From: Brasilonema sennae CENA114
GTDB lineage: Bacteria; Cyanobacteriota; Cyanobacteriia; Cyanobacteriales; Nostocaceae
Length of the DNA: 64,000 nucleotides
Assembly (NCBI RefSeq): GCF_006968745.1
Contig: NZ_CP030118.1
Location: 5,019,943 to 5,083,942, forward strand
Reading direction: 5' to 3'
The stretch's first letter is position 1. Each line of letters starts with the position of its first letter. The notes below the pieces were generated by a model. It ran no database searches. It was not told the DNA's origin and saw only the letters and a list, made by a program, of their open reading frames with translations. Shown in pieces: positions 1 through 9,295 of the stretch. The position numbers and the translations under genes were made by a program.

Positions 1-220
1 TTGACAGTGTAAATAGAATGTAGTATTGTATTGCAAGCAGAATATGAGTAAAAGACTTACATTGAAACGGTTTTGGGCCTGATTACCAGGGAAGTTTCCC
101 AAATCGATTCATGTGGCGACGAAGAAGAAATTTCTGCTCAAGGTTTTAATCTCGGTCTTTGCCAATACCCTTGAAACACGCATTTTCGTAACTAGCAACT
201 TCAGGAGTTATTAAAGATTC

Positions 221-631
221 TTGGTGATAAAAGTTTTTGTCTACGGGACTCTTAAACCAGGTGAAGAAAATTATTCCAGGTACTGTGCTGGTAAGGTAGT
301 CAATACTACTAGAGCCGTTGCACAGGGAAAATTATTTGCCCTACCAATGGGTTATCCAGCAATGATACCAGGAGATGACGCCGTATACGGATATTTACTC
401 TCATTAACTAACTCAGATGTGTTGACGGCTTTGGACGAGTTGGAAGGTTACCATCCTGATCGAGACGCATCAGAAAACCTTTACAACAGAAAGCAAATAG
501 AAACCCAGGATCTACAAGGACACTTGCTTGGTTATGCCTGGGTTTACATAATGACAGAAAAGCTAGCCATTCAATTACAAGGTATCCACCAACCCAATGG
601 TTGGTGGAGTAGTTCTCATAAACACAAATGA
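221..631 (+). CDS. gamma-glutamylcyclotransferase-like (AIG2/GGCT fold) protein
   Basis: A 136-residue protein that opens with the AIG2/GGCT signature VFVYGTLKPGE (residues 5-15), the glycine-rich loop that binds the gamma-glutamyl group in this fold. ALDELEGY near residue 70 carries the conserved acidic residue expected for catalysis. Family members cleave gamma-glutamyl dipeptides or gamma-glutamylamines to release 5-oxoproline; the exact substrate cannot be read from sequence. The frame opens at TTG (221) and the next codon is GTG (224). An AGGAG at 203-207 fits either, so the start is unsettled by one codon. It stands alone, facing the minus-strand anti-sigma gene. Family assignment is firm, substrate unknown. 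Confidence 0.85.
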   Translation: MVIKVFVYGTLKPGEENYSRYCAGKVVNTTRAVAQGKLFALPMGYPAMIPGDDAVYGYLLSLTNSDVLTALDELEGYHPDRDASENLYNRKQIETQDLQGHLLGYAWVYIMTEKLAIQLQGIHQPNGWWSSSHKHK

Positions 632-688
632 TGAATTCTAAATTTTTTTAACTTAATTTTTTACTTAAAATTCATCATTCATAACTTT

Positions 689-1324
689 TTAATTTACATA
701 GTCTTTAATATTGAACTCATGCTCAATATCTTGCGATTGAGGCTCTACTTTTTTATCATCTAAATTTTCAACAGAGGCTTCTGCTGTTTTTGGAATTGGG
801 ATCACTGGATTATTTATAGCAACCCTAAGCGGTGAGGCGACAACAGGAGTAGACATTACTGATTGTGTCTGCGTTGGTTGGTTTTGAGCCAATTGAAGTA
901 GCCTAGACTCACCACCTGTCAGTAGACCAGAAAAGGCACTAATCATGCAAGCTGCAATAGCAGCCCCTCCAGCCATCAATACTAGCCTAGGGCGACGGCG
1001 CAAACGTGCCATCACTTGCTCGACTGTTTCTTCTACTGACTGTTGTGGTTCAGGTACTGGAATAGCCCGTACACCTTGTCGCAACTTTAATAGTCGCGCA
1101 TGCAAACGCTTAACTGTCGCATCTTCTGCAAGCCATCGCTCGACTTGCTTGCGTTCAGCAGCCGTCACCTCACCATCGAGGTAAGCACTCAATAACTCGA
1201 AGCGATCGCGCTTCACCATATCCATAGCACCCGTTAATTCATTGGTATGCTCAGTATTCCCACCTCGCAAATCTTTGTGATGTTGCAAGGCAGAACGGTC
1301 ATCAAACTGAGAATCAGTAGTCAT
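689..1324 (-). CDS. membrane anti-sigma factor (cognate of the adjacent ECF sigma)
   Basis: About 211 residues from the ATG at 1324; an upstream in-frame start at 1360 gives a 12-residue extension with no support. The N-terminal half carries an anti-sigma domain-like helix (FELLSAYLDGEVTAAERKQV) but no HxxxCxxC zinc motif. A single hydrophobic segment (LVLMAGGAAIAACMISAF) follows, then a proline/glutamine-rich tail, so the sigma-binding part should be cytoplasmic and the tail periplasmic. It lies 156 bases downstream of the ECF sigma gene on the same strand, the usual sigma/anti-sigma pairing. The role is inferred from domain pattern and position. Confidence 0.8.
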   Translation of the reverse strand: MTTDSQFDDRSALQHHKDLRGGNTEHTNELTGAMDMVKRDRFELLSAYLDGEVTAAERKQVERWLAEDATVKRLHARLLKLRQGVRAIPVPEPQQSVEETVEQVMARLRRRPRLVLMAGGAAIAACMISAFSGLLTGGESRLLQLAQNQPTQTQSVMSTPVVASPLRVAINNPVIPIPKTAEASVENLDDKKVEPQSQDIEHEFNIKDYVN

Positions 1325-1480
1325 TTTAACATTATTACCAATTCCTACACGGGTAAACACAGCGGACTAAGATGAGAAATTAATCAATTCTTTTCCTGTT
1401 GGCAGAAGCACTCTGCTATCTCTTTCATAATACTAACGAATTATCATAATCTGCCATTAACCAAAGGATGGAAACTGTTA

Positions 1481-2137
1481 TTACGAATCTAAATAATTTT
1501 GCAACTGAGATTGCAATCTCGCTCTTGCTCTAGCTATTCTCGACTTAACTGTTCCTAGAGAAACACCAGTAATTTCGGCAATTTCTTCATATGCCAATCC
1601 TTCGATTTCTCGCAGAACTATTGTTGTACGGAATACTTCTGGCAAATCAGCGATCGCCTCACGTAGTTGCTCATAAAACTCTCTAGTCGTCAGTTCTTCC
1701 TCGGGTCCAGGAGTATCTCCTGCAATTTCCCAATCCATCTCGCCATCGTCTACCGAACGGGGAGCATCCAGTGACAAAGGACTGACAACCCGCTTGCGCT
1801 TACGCAACTCATCGTAAAACAAGTTGGTGGCAATACGGCTTAACCAGCCTCGGAATTTGGATGGTTCTTGTAATCGGTTAATATTCCGATATACACGAAT
1901 CCAAACCTCTTGAGCCAAATCAGCTCTGTCAGGCCAATCAGGAGCTAGATGGTATAAGACTCTATCTACCTGGGATTGATATCTACGTAACAACTCAGCA
2001 AACCCAGCACGCTCAGGGCGTAATCCTGCTTGACAACGCAAAATTAGGTCATGATTTGAGAGTTTCTCAACTTGTACTGAGGTTTCTGGAAGCCTTGTAT
2101 CAACTGTTGACCAGGATACAGTAATCGATTGACTCAT
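1481..2137 (-). CDS. sigG: ECF-type RNA polymerase sigma factor (SigG-like)
   Basis: About 218 residues. Region 2 is clear (DRADLAQEVWIRVYRNINRL, then FRGWLSRIATNLFYDELRKR), and region 4 carries the helix-turn-helix LAYEEIAEITGVSLGTVKSR. A short acidic linker lies between them, typical of group 4 sigma factors. It should direct RNA polymerase to an envelope or stress regulon. GTG at 2146 and ATG at 2137 are both possible starts; ATG is preferred. The anti-sigma gene follows directly. The sigG name rests on resemblance to the cyanobacterial SigG group and on the neighbouring envelope genes, so it is less certain than the ECF assignment. Confidence 0.88.
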   Translation of the reverse strand: MSQSITVSWSTVDTRLPETSVQVEKLSNHDLILRCQAGLRPERAGFAELLRRYQSQVDRVLYHLAPDWPDRADLAQEVWIRVYRNINRLQEPSKFRGWLSRIATNLFYDELRKRKRVVSPLSLDAPRSVDDGEMDWEIAGDTPGPEEELTTREFYEQLREAIADLPEVFRTTIVLREIEGLAYEEIAEITGVSLGTVKSRIARARARLQSQLQNYLDS

Positions 2138-2501
2138 AGATCGCACTGGCTTTAAATCATCCCTATCTATTAGACCTGTTAATCAGTTGGAAGTTCCTTG
2201 ATAGAGTGACGGATTTTTGACTGGAACACTCTTGGTATACTAAACTAGACACAAAGATAATGGAACAAAAAAAGACTTCATACGTCTATTACAAATACAC
2301 CCACCTTTGTGCACCTCTTTGTTATGAGGTACAACTATAGGGCAATCTTACTTATGTTTGTGCGATCTTGAGAACTGACCACTTACGCTTGACAAAGTTT
2401 GAACAAAAAACAAGTTAAAACAAAATCAACTCAGTAAGATTCAACAATCCACGAGACTAATAATGCATTTTGTGTTCTGTGAGTTTTGAATTCTTTGTTG
2501 G
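2138..2501. other. intergenic region upstream of the ECF sigma gene
   Basis: About 360 bases, AT-rich, no supported reading frame. It should contain the sigma gene promoter on the minus strand. ECF genes are often autoregulated, but I could not identify a matching -35/-10 pair by eye. No terminator-like hairpin is obvious. Confidence 0.4.
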
Positions 2502-2681
2502 TCATTTGCTTTGTTTCAAAAAAATTTCTTGCCGTGGCAATGTTACCACGATATTTGCTGCTCTTTCAGCTTCTTGTTGGTAATTCTTGAGATTTGCATT
2601 CGCTTGCTTGGGTATGTGAACTTGCGAAAACAGATTTAAAGAAAAAGTAATCGTAACTGCTAACAATAGTTTTTCCAACAT
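2502..2681 (-). CDS. small secreted or membrane protein of unknown function
   Basis: A 59-residue frame from the ATG at 2681, or 65 residues from an upstream in-frame codon at 2699. The first 30 residues look like a signal peptide: MLEKLLLAVTITFSLNLF followed by a possible A-x-A cleavage site at QANA. The remaining 30 residues are polar. It sits alone between the sigma gene and the L,D-transpeptidase. I do not recognise a family; it could be a chance frame, but the signal-like start argues for a real small gene. Confidence 0.4.
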   Translation of the reverse strand: MLEKLLLAVTITFSLNLFSQVHIPKQANANLKNYQQEAERAANIVVTLPRQEIFLKQSK

Positions 2682-2699
2682 AATTTTTCTCTCACCCAC

Positions 2700-3054
2700 G
2701 CCAATTAATGATTGCTACATTTAGTGAAGAGTTCCACTCCAAGGAAAGTTTCTGATCTGAATTTGGTTCATGTCAAAGCAGTAACGGAATGTCCTTAAGA
2801 CCTAGTTTGCCTGGGAGTATTGACGAATTCATGAGGAAACTGATAAATCTTGATGAATTTTTGGTAACCAAATCATGAGAAGATAAAAAAAATATAAGTA
2901 TAACTATTGTTCGCTCTTGATTTTTAATGAATGCCAGTTTTGAAGAGTTGGTACAGGGTAGGGCTATGGTGGGTAGAGTAGATCAAAGGTTAGAGTAAGG
3001 TAGGGTAAGCTGATAGCTAAATGGAAGAGCTGGGTCTCTTAAAGAGAATAGACG
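2700..3054. other. intergenic region with purine-rich leader
   Basis: Non-coding stretch upstream of the L,D-transpeptidase. Positions 2955-3012 form an imperfect G/A/T-rich repeat (variants of GGTAGGG and GGTTAGAGTA) almost free of C on the plus strand. It should include the promoter and leader of the downstream gene. No hairpin of note. Confidence 0.4.
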
Positions 3055-3726
3055 ATGGCGAGAGTAAGAAACGACTTATTAACACGTGTAGTGATGTTGC
3101 TCTGTTTTGGTACAGCACTGCTATCTCTGGCTGTCCGCTGGCACATGACGAGTTCTACGACTGCTGATACAAAGTTAAAAACAGGTGGAAACGTTATTTT
3201 ATCTGAGAAAGCCTTTGCAGCAGAAAAACCGTGGCAACTGATACAGGGAAGACAGAATGCAATTGCGTCCAATATCTCAAATTTGCTATCGGCTAAAAGT
3301 TCGGCTCAAGAAAAATCATCTCTTGGGTTGGTATCTGGAAAGACTTTATTGGTAGTTGCTTTGAGCGATCGCCGCGTTTACGTTTATCATGGGGATGTTG
3401 TTGTTGCAAGCTACCCAATAGGTGTGGGGAAAAAAGGCTGGGAAACCCCCACTGGTACCTTCGAGATTATACACAAGCAACTCAATCCTATGTGGCGTCA
3501 CCCAATTACTGGCAAAGTCTTTCCGTCAGGTGAAGATAGTCCTTTAGGAGACAGGTGGATTGGTTTTTGGTCAGATGGACGCAATCAAATTGGCTTTCAC
3601 GGCACACCAGATGAGGAGGTTGTGGGCAGTGCAATATCCCATGGGTGCTTGCGGATGCGTAATCCTGATGTGCGCTTACTTTACCACCAGGTGAGTTTAG
3701 GTACACCAGTGGAAGTCCGTCAATAA
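3055..3726 (+). CDS. L,D-transpeptidase (YkuD fold)
   Basis: A 223-residue protein with an N-terminal hydrophobic anchor (about residues 12-28) and a YkuD catalytic domain (about 97-221). The active-site signature is complete: HGT at 182-184 and SHGCLRM at 195-201, with Cys198 as nucleophile. TPTGTFEI near 131 is the usual substrate-loop motif. Such enzymes make 3-3 crosslinks in peptidoglycan or attach proteins to it, on the periplasmic side. Its place near an ECF sigma/anti-sigma pair, an M23 peptidase and a ComFB-type gene suggests a cell-wall remodelling neighbourhood. Assignment is firm. Confidence 0.92.
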   Translation: MARVRNDLLTRVVMLLCFGTALLSLAVRWHMTSSTTADTKLKTGGNVILSEKAFAAEKPWQLIQGRQNAIASNISNLLSAKSSAQEKSSLGLVSGKTLLVVALSDRRVYVYHGDVVVASYPIGVGKKGWETPTGTFEIIHKQLNPMWRHPITGKVFPSGEDSPLGDRWIGFWSDGRNQIGFHGTPDEEVVGSAISHGCLRMRNPDVRLLYHQVSLGTPVEVRQ

Positions 3727-4092
3727 TAATGATGAGTTATGAGTTATGAGTTATTTGTCATTTCTTTTTGATGAATGACAAATAACGAATGACCGAAGAG
3801 GGGGAAAGTGGGGATTAGGGGCGAAGGGGCAGGGGGAAAGGGGAAGGATCCAAGGGTACAAGCCCCAGACCGCCACGCTTCGCTCGCGGCGCTGCGCGAC
3901 TTTCTTCATGGAGGGGGAAAAGATTCAATTCGTTAGCGTAGCTAACGCAGTGCGACGCAAAGTGTGAGAATTTCGGTGTCCTTACTTCAAGCCAAGAGCT
4001 TTAGTTTGGTGGTTCCCTTTCCCCTTTAACCTTTAACCTTTTCCCTGCCCGTTCGCGCAGCGTGTCCGTAAGGACTTAGGGCGTGACTACTC
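3727..4092. repeat. repeat-rich intergenic region (STRR and palindromes)
   Basis: Begins with three heptamers of GAGTTAT (3734-3754), a short tandem repeat of the STRR type. G-rich low-complexity DNA (3796-3850) and palindromic modules follow, such as CGCTTCGCTCGCGGCGCTGCGCG near 3877-3899 (imperfect) and TTAGCGTAGCTAA near 3933. Similar modules recur at 4050-4080, 43660-43770 and 52170-52330. No gene is supported. Confidence 0.6.
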
Positions 4093-4638
4093 TCATTTTT
4101 GCTCAAAATGAGGTGCGTATGCTTGGAGTAAGGTACTAACTTGGCGCAGAACTTCGTTGCCAGTATTTTTTGTTCCAACTGGCGTCCTGTCATCATTCGG
4201 TCGGTCTAAGTTTCTAACGATCGCCTCGGCGACTCGCTGGGCAATCAATTTCTGGAGTTCTTTTTTGGCACGTTGGCGCTGGTAGTTGGCACCTTCTTCT
4301 GTGGTGGCATACAAAGGTGGTAGGCGGTTCAGGGCGTAAGCGGCAATATCCCCAACATCGAGAGAACTTTCGCTAGTTGCCTCAATTTCTGCTACACGGG
4401 ATATTGCTTCTGTGAGTACCAACTCTTCCATAACGTTGATAAATTGTTTGCGTGGTACCGCCACCACTTCCCCAGTCAATAGCGCGCCCATCAACTGATC
4501 CAACGCCATGTACTCTTGTTTTGAGAGTTCATTCGCGCTATCACAGATTCGCCCAACATCTGCTTCCATTGCTGGTGTTAGATAACCATCCCGGAGAGCT
4601 TGTTCCACAATTTTTTCAATACTCATAACGCTCATCAT
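4093..4638 (-). CDS. ComFB-family (possible cyclic dinucleotide-binding) protein
   Basis: A 181-residue soluble protein. The central part matches the ComFB family: an Asn/Glu helix (INVMEELVLTEAISRV), then DVGDIAAYALNRLPPLYAT, and a long charged helix. In Bacillus ComFB lies in a late-competence operon. In Anabaena a member of this family (CdgR) was reported to bind c-di-GMP and affect cell size, and other cyanobacterial members are linked to cyclic nucleotide signalling. The four-Cys zinc site of some members is absent here. Several Met codons are clustered at the start (M1, M2, M5), so the exact start is open. The ligand is inference from the family. Confidence 0.8.
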   Translation of the reverse strand: MMSVMSIEKIVEQALRDGYLTPAMEADVGRICDSANELSKQEYMALDQLMGALLTGEVVAVPRKQFINVMEELVLTEAISRVAEIEATSESSLDVGDIAAYALNRLPPLYATTEEGANYQRQRAKKELQKLIAQRVAEAIVRNLDRPNDDRTPVGTKNTGNEVLRQVSTLLQAYAPHFEQK

Positions 4639-4726
4639 TTTTTAGCCATCCAAGCAAGGGGGGGCACGGTACCAATCAATCCTATTTATTTTGCCCACAT
4701 ATGAGCAAAGAATACGCAAATAGTTA

Positions 4727-5662
4727 CTATTTTACTGCTTGATCTCTCCAAGGTACAGGGTCAATAGATTTTCCATTCACATAAAGTCCCCAATGTAAAT
4801 GTGGACCTGTAGAAGCGCCAGTTGCACCCACAGCGCCAATGAGTTGACCAGGTTTGACAATATCACCTTCTTTAACATTAATACGACTCAGATGCATAAA
4901 AATACTTGCCACTCCTTGCCCGTGGTCAATCCCAACAACATTACCATGAACTCGGAACCCTTGAGATACCTTACCTACTAAGGCAACGCGTCCTGCAGCT
5001 GGGGCGACAACAGGCGAACCAGCTGCCCCAGCATAATCAACGCCGCGATGGTAATAATCATTTGCGAATTTACCATTATAATAGCGACGAACACCATAAA
5101 TTGTTGTGATCGGGCCTTTATTCGGTGCCAAAAAAGCCGCATCCCAAAACTTTTCTGGTGTTCGTATTGCCTTAAACTCTGCTGCACGCTTGAGTTCATA
5201 CTCTGTGGCTTCCACACCAGCTTTTCCTGGGGGTAGGTTAATGCGCTGTATGGGGAATTTGCGATCGCGTACTTGTATGGATAAATTCTGCACTTGACCT
5301 TCAAAAGAAACCTGAACATTTCTGGTTCCAGCTTTTTCCAAAGGCGTGGTGGGGATAAAAGCCCGATACTGTTGTGGTGCTATTTCATATGCTGGATAAG
5401 TCTGATCACCATTAGTGACTGTGACATTGCTACCATTAGCTGGATTATCTAAATTCACGACAACTGATATAGTATCGCCAAGTCTAGGAGTTTCTGGACT
5501 GACTTGTACTTGTAACGCTTTAGCTTCCCCCGCTAAAGCAATGGGCAAAGCCGCGAATATTCCTAGGACAACACTGATTGCACTGAACTTAGCAATTCTT
5601 GCTGGAACGCCTAAACTTAGGACTTTCTTATTAAGCTTACTGGTGTGATATTCGACAGTCAT
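4727..5662 (-). CDS. M23-family peptidoglycan endopeptidase (LytM-like)
   Basis: About 311 residues from the ATG at 5662; the in-frame start at 5743 adds 27 residues that do not look like part of a signal. The N-terminus has a long hydrophobic segment ending in an ALAGEAKA-type cleavage region. A beta-sandwich-like domain follows, then a C-terminal M23 domain. Zinc ligands are visible: HRGVDYAG (His and Asp) and the HLHWG motif near the C-terminus. It should cut peptide crosslinks in the periplasm, or act as an amidase activator if degenerate; all ligands appear present. It lies in the envelope-linked group with the sigma factor and L,D-transpeptidase. Confidence 0.88.
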   Translation of the reverse strand: MTVEYHTSKLNKKVLSLGVPARIAKFSAISVVLGIFAALPIALAGEAKALQVQVSPETPRLGDTISVVVNLDNPANGSNVTVTNGDQTYPAYEIAPQQYRAFIPTTPLEKAGTRNVQVSFEGQVQNLSIQVRDRKFPIQRINLPPGKAGVEATEYELKRAAEFKAIRTPEKFWDAAFLAPNKGPITTIYGVRRYYNGKFANDYYHRGVDYAGAAGSPVVAPAAGRVALVGKVSQGFRVHGNVVGIDHGQGVASIFMHLSRINVKEGDIVKPGQLIGAVGATGASTGPHLHWGLYVNGKSIDPVPWRDQAVK

Positions 5663-5817
5663 AAAGATGGTACAAAAATTTTCAATCCTTCTGTTGAACA
5701 ACAGACTACCGTATTGTTTCAGGTGTTTCCCAATCTTGACCAAAACGTAAATACACTTTCCTCCCCACTTCTTTTAAAAGTGGAGAGGAAAGGCGATGTT
5801 GTTTAAACAACTCATGA

Positions 5818-6942
5818 TTATGCAGGATTCGCTTGCACTCTCCTTTGAAGGAGGCTGATAATTGAAGCTTTTTCTAGAAGTCCGACCAGTACGCCATTGT
5901 CACAAATTACGGCAAGTGCAGATAACTTCTGTTGTTCTAAAAGCTGCATCACTTCCAACAAGGGTTTGTCAGATTGGACAGTGACGACTTGTTGGACTGG
6001 TCGCATAACTTCTCGTACTTGAGTTTCTGACCAAAGTGCTGTGGAGACAGTTCGCAAATCTTGAACAGATATTGCTCCTACCAATTGTCCACTTTCATCA
6101 GTCACCAAGAAGCGATGCCAGTTTTGACCATTCAAAATACGCTCGTCAGCAAACTCTCTCAGGGTTAGACTCGCAGACACAGTTGAACTATCCAGTGTGA
6201 CTGCATCGGCTGCTGTTAAACCAGTCAATTGTTCTTGTACTTTAGCAAACTGAGCTGCATTCCCAGCATTTCGCACTAAGAAGAAACCAATTAACAAATT
6301 CCAGATGTTAGCAAAGCTACCAAACAATAGTACTGGAAGTAAACCAGAGGCTACAGCTATCCAACCAAAGATTTGCCCAACTCGACTGGCAAAAACGACG
6401 CCTTTATATGGATTACCTGTTACTTTCCAAACAAGAGCTTTCAGTATATTTCCACCATCTAGAGGCAAGCCCGGAATAAGGTTAAATAGAGCTAATGCCA
6501 AGTTAATAGAAGCCAGTAGTCCAATGATTGCTGCCAATGGTCCTGTTGGAGTAGCCACAAAACCGATAGCTGTCAGTATCGCGAATAGCACTAAGCTAAC
6601 TAAAGGACCTGCAACTGCAACCCAAAAAGCTTCCGCTGGAGTTTTCGATTCTCTTTCTAAGCTTGCCAACCCACCAAATATGAATAGTGTAATTGATTTT
6701 ACATCTATTCCTTGACGAATAGCGACAAAGCTATGTCCTAATTCATGGGCGACAACCGAAGAAAATAACAATACTGCTGTCAGCAATCCCAGTGGCAAAG
6801 CTAATCCACCACTTAATTGAGGAAATTGTGCTGCTAGTCCACCGCTGTAGCTTAAAGTCACTAGGAACAGGATTAAAAACCAAGACGGATGGATATAGAA
6901 GGGAATCCCGAAGAGATTGCCAACGCGAATAGTCCCATTCAT
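5818..6942 (-). CDS. site-2 protease (M50 family) with CBS domains
   Basis: About 374 residues from the ATG at 6942. Several membrane segments surround the zinc motif HELGH (residues 66-70), and a second conserved site GLPLDGG supplies the third ligand Asp. The C-terminal third contains two CBS motifs (around AADAVTLDSSTV and VREVMRPVQQVV), which in related proteins sense adenine nucleotides. Site-2 proteases cut substrates within the membrane, often anti-sigma factors. The membrane anti-sigma protein encoded nearby is a possible substrate, but that link is inference only. The gene is transcribed on the same strand as the M23 gene, about 160 bases apart. Confidence 0.9.
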   Translation of the reverse strand: MNGTIRVGNLFGIPFYIHPSWFLILFLVTLSYSGGLAAQFPQLSGGLALPLGLLTAVLLFSSVVAHELGHSFVAIRQGIDVKSITLFIFGGLASLERESKTPAEAFWVAVAGPLVSLVLFAILTAIGFVATPTGPLAAIIGLLASINLALALFNLIPGLPLDGGNILKALVWKVTGNPYKGVVFASRVGQIFGWIAVASGLLPVLLFGSFANIWNLLIGFFLVRNAGNAAQFAKVQEQLTGLTAADAVTLDSSTVSASLTLREFADERILNGQNWHRFLVTDESGQLVGAISVQDLRTVSTALWSETQVREVMRPVQQVVTVQSDKPLLEVMQLLEQQKLSALAVICDNGVLVGLLEKASIISLLQRRVQANPA

Positions 6943-7110
6943 ACCTTTCACCTTTGATTTCAACTTACAGAGGTTTTGTTTGACCTCTGTTGATGTGATG
7001 TTTCAATCGTAACGAAATGTTAAGCATTTTTAATCTTTATAACTGTCGTGATCTCCGTCTGTTAAGATGCGGTAATCCTACTTAATAGTTGTTAAAACAG
7101 TGAACACTGA

Positions 7111-7137
7111 TAACTGGTAACTGGTAACTGATAACTG
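7111..7137. repeat. heptanucleotide STRR (TAACTGR x4)
   Basis: Four tandem copies of TAACTGG/TAACTGA in the gap between the site-2 protease and the secreted protein gene. Seven-base tandem repeats of this kind are typical of heterocystous cyanobacteria. Confidence 0.7.
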
Positions 7138-7187
7138 CGAAGAGGGTATGTGTTAGCCCTCCTCGGTTGCTCTAGGACTGCTCGCTT

Positions 7188-8405
7188 CTAATTTTTAATT
7201 GGTGGTGCCAAAGGTTGGCGTGGTGTACCACCTCCACCAATGCTGTTCGGTTCGTTATTGTCCACTACCTTCACCGCAGCAATAATTTTGGCGAAGTCCG
7301 CTTGGAACGCTGTATCTCCATCCATGTGATATCCGGTCACTGCTTCGTACTCTTGCTCAGCACTTCGCTCAACGCAAAGGTAATTGTAGTCCCAACCCGC
7401 ATCATCAACAACGTAAGCGCCGTAGTCTTGCATGGCTTGGAAGATTTTTTTACCTGCTTTAGAGGTCAGTCCCAAACTCTTGGCTGTGATATCAGGTGGA
7501 ATTGCTAGCAACGAACCTAAAACCAGCGCGGGATTAGACCCCTGATATTGGTTTGCTGCATTACTATCAGCCAGACGAGCTGGCCAGCGGTAACCAGGAG
7601 TTGACGATGAAGGATTATAATGCAGCCACTTACCCCAGATATCGATCTTGAGTGCGTGACGGATAGGCTTGTTGTTCAACAACTCACCTTTGCGAATGCT
7701 ACCACCAATGCTCGACATCCCTGAGCCACCATGTCCACCGTAAATGCCATCGCCGTAAATGTCTTGCTCTCCAAACCAAACGCCGTAAAGTGGAGCACCC
7801 TGGTAACAACGGGTGGTCACGTTAAAAGACACTAATGTTCTGCCATCAGGCTTTAGGAACGCTGAGGAGTTATTTGGCGTAAAGTATTCCTTTGCATCCT
7901 CAATGATCAGATTGTAAGGAACCTTCAACGGCTCACCCGCTTCGGGATGCCACTGCGCTTGCTGCTGCATCTGAGTGCCAGTACAGCGATTTGAATCCCA
8001 TGAGCCAGGCATATAAGTTGGCACAGCTGGATCACTTTGTTGGGTGATGATGAACCAATCTGTATCAACTCCAACGCGCGTTGAGCTGATCTGAGCATCA
8101 ACATATTGCGCGTTTGCTCCAATTGGCATATTCCAAATACTGTCGCAGGCAAACGGCTGTGTGTACTTATCGCGTAGTTGAGCACGACCACATTTGCTCC
8201 TATCTGAGGTGGTGGTTTGGGCTGTGAGAATAGGGGTAATCGTTTTTGTCAGATGTGAAAACTTTTTTGAGCTATTTGCTAACTCCAACTTGGTCTTTTG
8301 AGTGAGACTCAAGCTTAATTGATTTTGATTGCTAACACTGATCACAGAAGTGGTATTAAGAATATGGTTAATAGCACTCAGGGTTATAGGATCGAAAATA
8401 ATCAT
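7188..8405 (-). CDS. large protein of an unnamed conserved family (HGGSGMSSIGG motif)
   Basis: A 405-residue protein; the first 75 residues are polar and low in conservation signals. From residue 77 it has the look of a compact extracellular domain: six Cys, many aromatic residues, and strongly patterned blocks such as GGHGGSGMSSIGGSIRKGE, IDIWGKWLHYN, GYRWPARLAD and DYGAYVVDDAGWD. From memory, proteins with these blocks occur in actinomycetes and fungi as secreted proteins without assigned function. No clear signal peptide is seen at the called start, so the true start may be internal. It stands alone. No enzymatic role is claimed. Confidence 0.7.
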   Translation of the reverse strand: MIIFDPITLSAINHILNTTSVISVSNQNQLSLSLTQKTKLELANSSKKFSHLTKTITPILTAQTTTSDRSKCGRAQLRDKYTQPFACDSIWNMPIGANAQYVDAQISSTRVGVDTDWFIITQQSDPAVPTYMPGSWDSNRCTGTQMQQQAQWHPEAGEPLKVPYNLIIEDAKEYFTPNNSSAFLKPDGRTLVSFNVTTRCYQGAPLYGVWFGEQDIYGDGIYGGHGGSGMSSIGGSIRKGELLNNKPIRHALKIDIWGKWLHYNPSSSTPGYRWPARLADSNAANQYQGSNPALVLGSLLAIPPDITAKSLGLTSKAGKKIFQAMQDYGAYVVDDAGWDYNYLCVERSAEQEYEAVTGYHMDGDTAFQADFAKIIAAVKVVDNNEPNSIGGGGTPRQPLAPPIKN

Positions 8406-8788
8406 TTGCCTATTTTGTTAAATATTGGTTGAATCTCATATATGGTCATTTTTTCTCCTCTAGACTAATAGAGGAAAAACCCTGAAAACTTGTTGAAGTT
8501 TTGTAGGCAGAGATTTCACACCTTGAGTGAAGCCAAGTTGACGCAAATGAGATGTGCTCAAACTTTTATTCAAGTCATGTGATTAACGCAAACTTGTTAA
8601 CAATAGGAATCCGATTTGATTTATGAACTAACTCGTCGGGGAGGAAACCCTTAATACGGAATAGGGAATAGAAAAAATGCTGTTGAGGGCATACTGAGCT
8701 TTTTTAAAAAAGAAAAAAAGGGTCAGAAATATATGAAAATATTTGAATAGCTCAATCTCTATAAAGAGAAAATTTTTTTATCAATTTT
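8406..8788. other. AT-rich intergenic region
   Basis: No supported gene. It should hold the promoter of the minus-strand secreted-protein gene and the decayed left part of the insertion sequence whose TnpB remnant follows. Poly-A and poly-T runs around 8701-8780 separate it from the TnpB coding remnant. Confidence 0.4.
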
Positions 8789-9241
8789 CCGCACACAATT
8801 CTCAACAGGCTTAAATTAACTGAGTTCCCGTGGATGTATGAGGTGAGTAAATGCTCTCCTCAAGAAGCGTTGCGCGACTTAGACAGAGCATTCAAGAACT
8901 TTGCTTTTGGCAGAAAAGCTGGTAGAAATGTTGGCTTCCCAAAATTTAAAAAGAAGGGACAAACAGATGGTTTTCGTCTTACTGGTTCTATCCGGGTCAA
9001 CACAAAATCTGTACAATTGCCACGACTAGGAAAGATACGAACCAAAGAATATACAGGTAAATTTTATGGTCGAATTTTATCTGCAACGGTCAACCGTGAA
9101 GCTGACCGTTGGTTTGTCAGTCTGACCGTAGAAGCTCAAAGACCAGAACCATCTCCAGTACAAGGTGGCTATGTGGGAATTGATGTTGGAATAACGTCAT
9201 TTGCGGTATGTTCTGATGGTACAAAAAGGGATAGTGGTTGA
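8789..9241 (+). pseudogene. TnpB remnant of an IS200/IS605-family element
   Basis: From the ATG at 8834, 135 residues match the N-terminal half of a TnpB nuclease: WMYEVSKCSPQEALRDLDRA, FPKFKKKG and the start of the RuvC-like domain GIDVGITSFAVCSDG. In-frame similarity continues upstream to about 8789 (LKLTEFPW before the ATG), so the true start is lost. It ends in a stop just after the first catalytic Asp (GIDVG). The remaining RuvC residues and the zinc finger are missing, so it cannot be an active nuclease. No TnpA gene is adjacent. Confidence 0.85.
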
Positions 9242-9295
9242 TGCCACTATTAGTTATGAGTCGCTGAAACAGGAAGCAACAAGTGGACGAGATAT

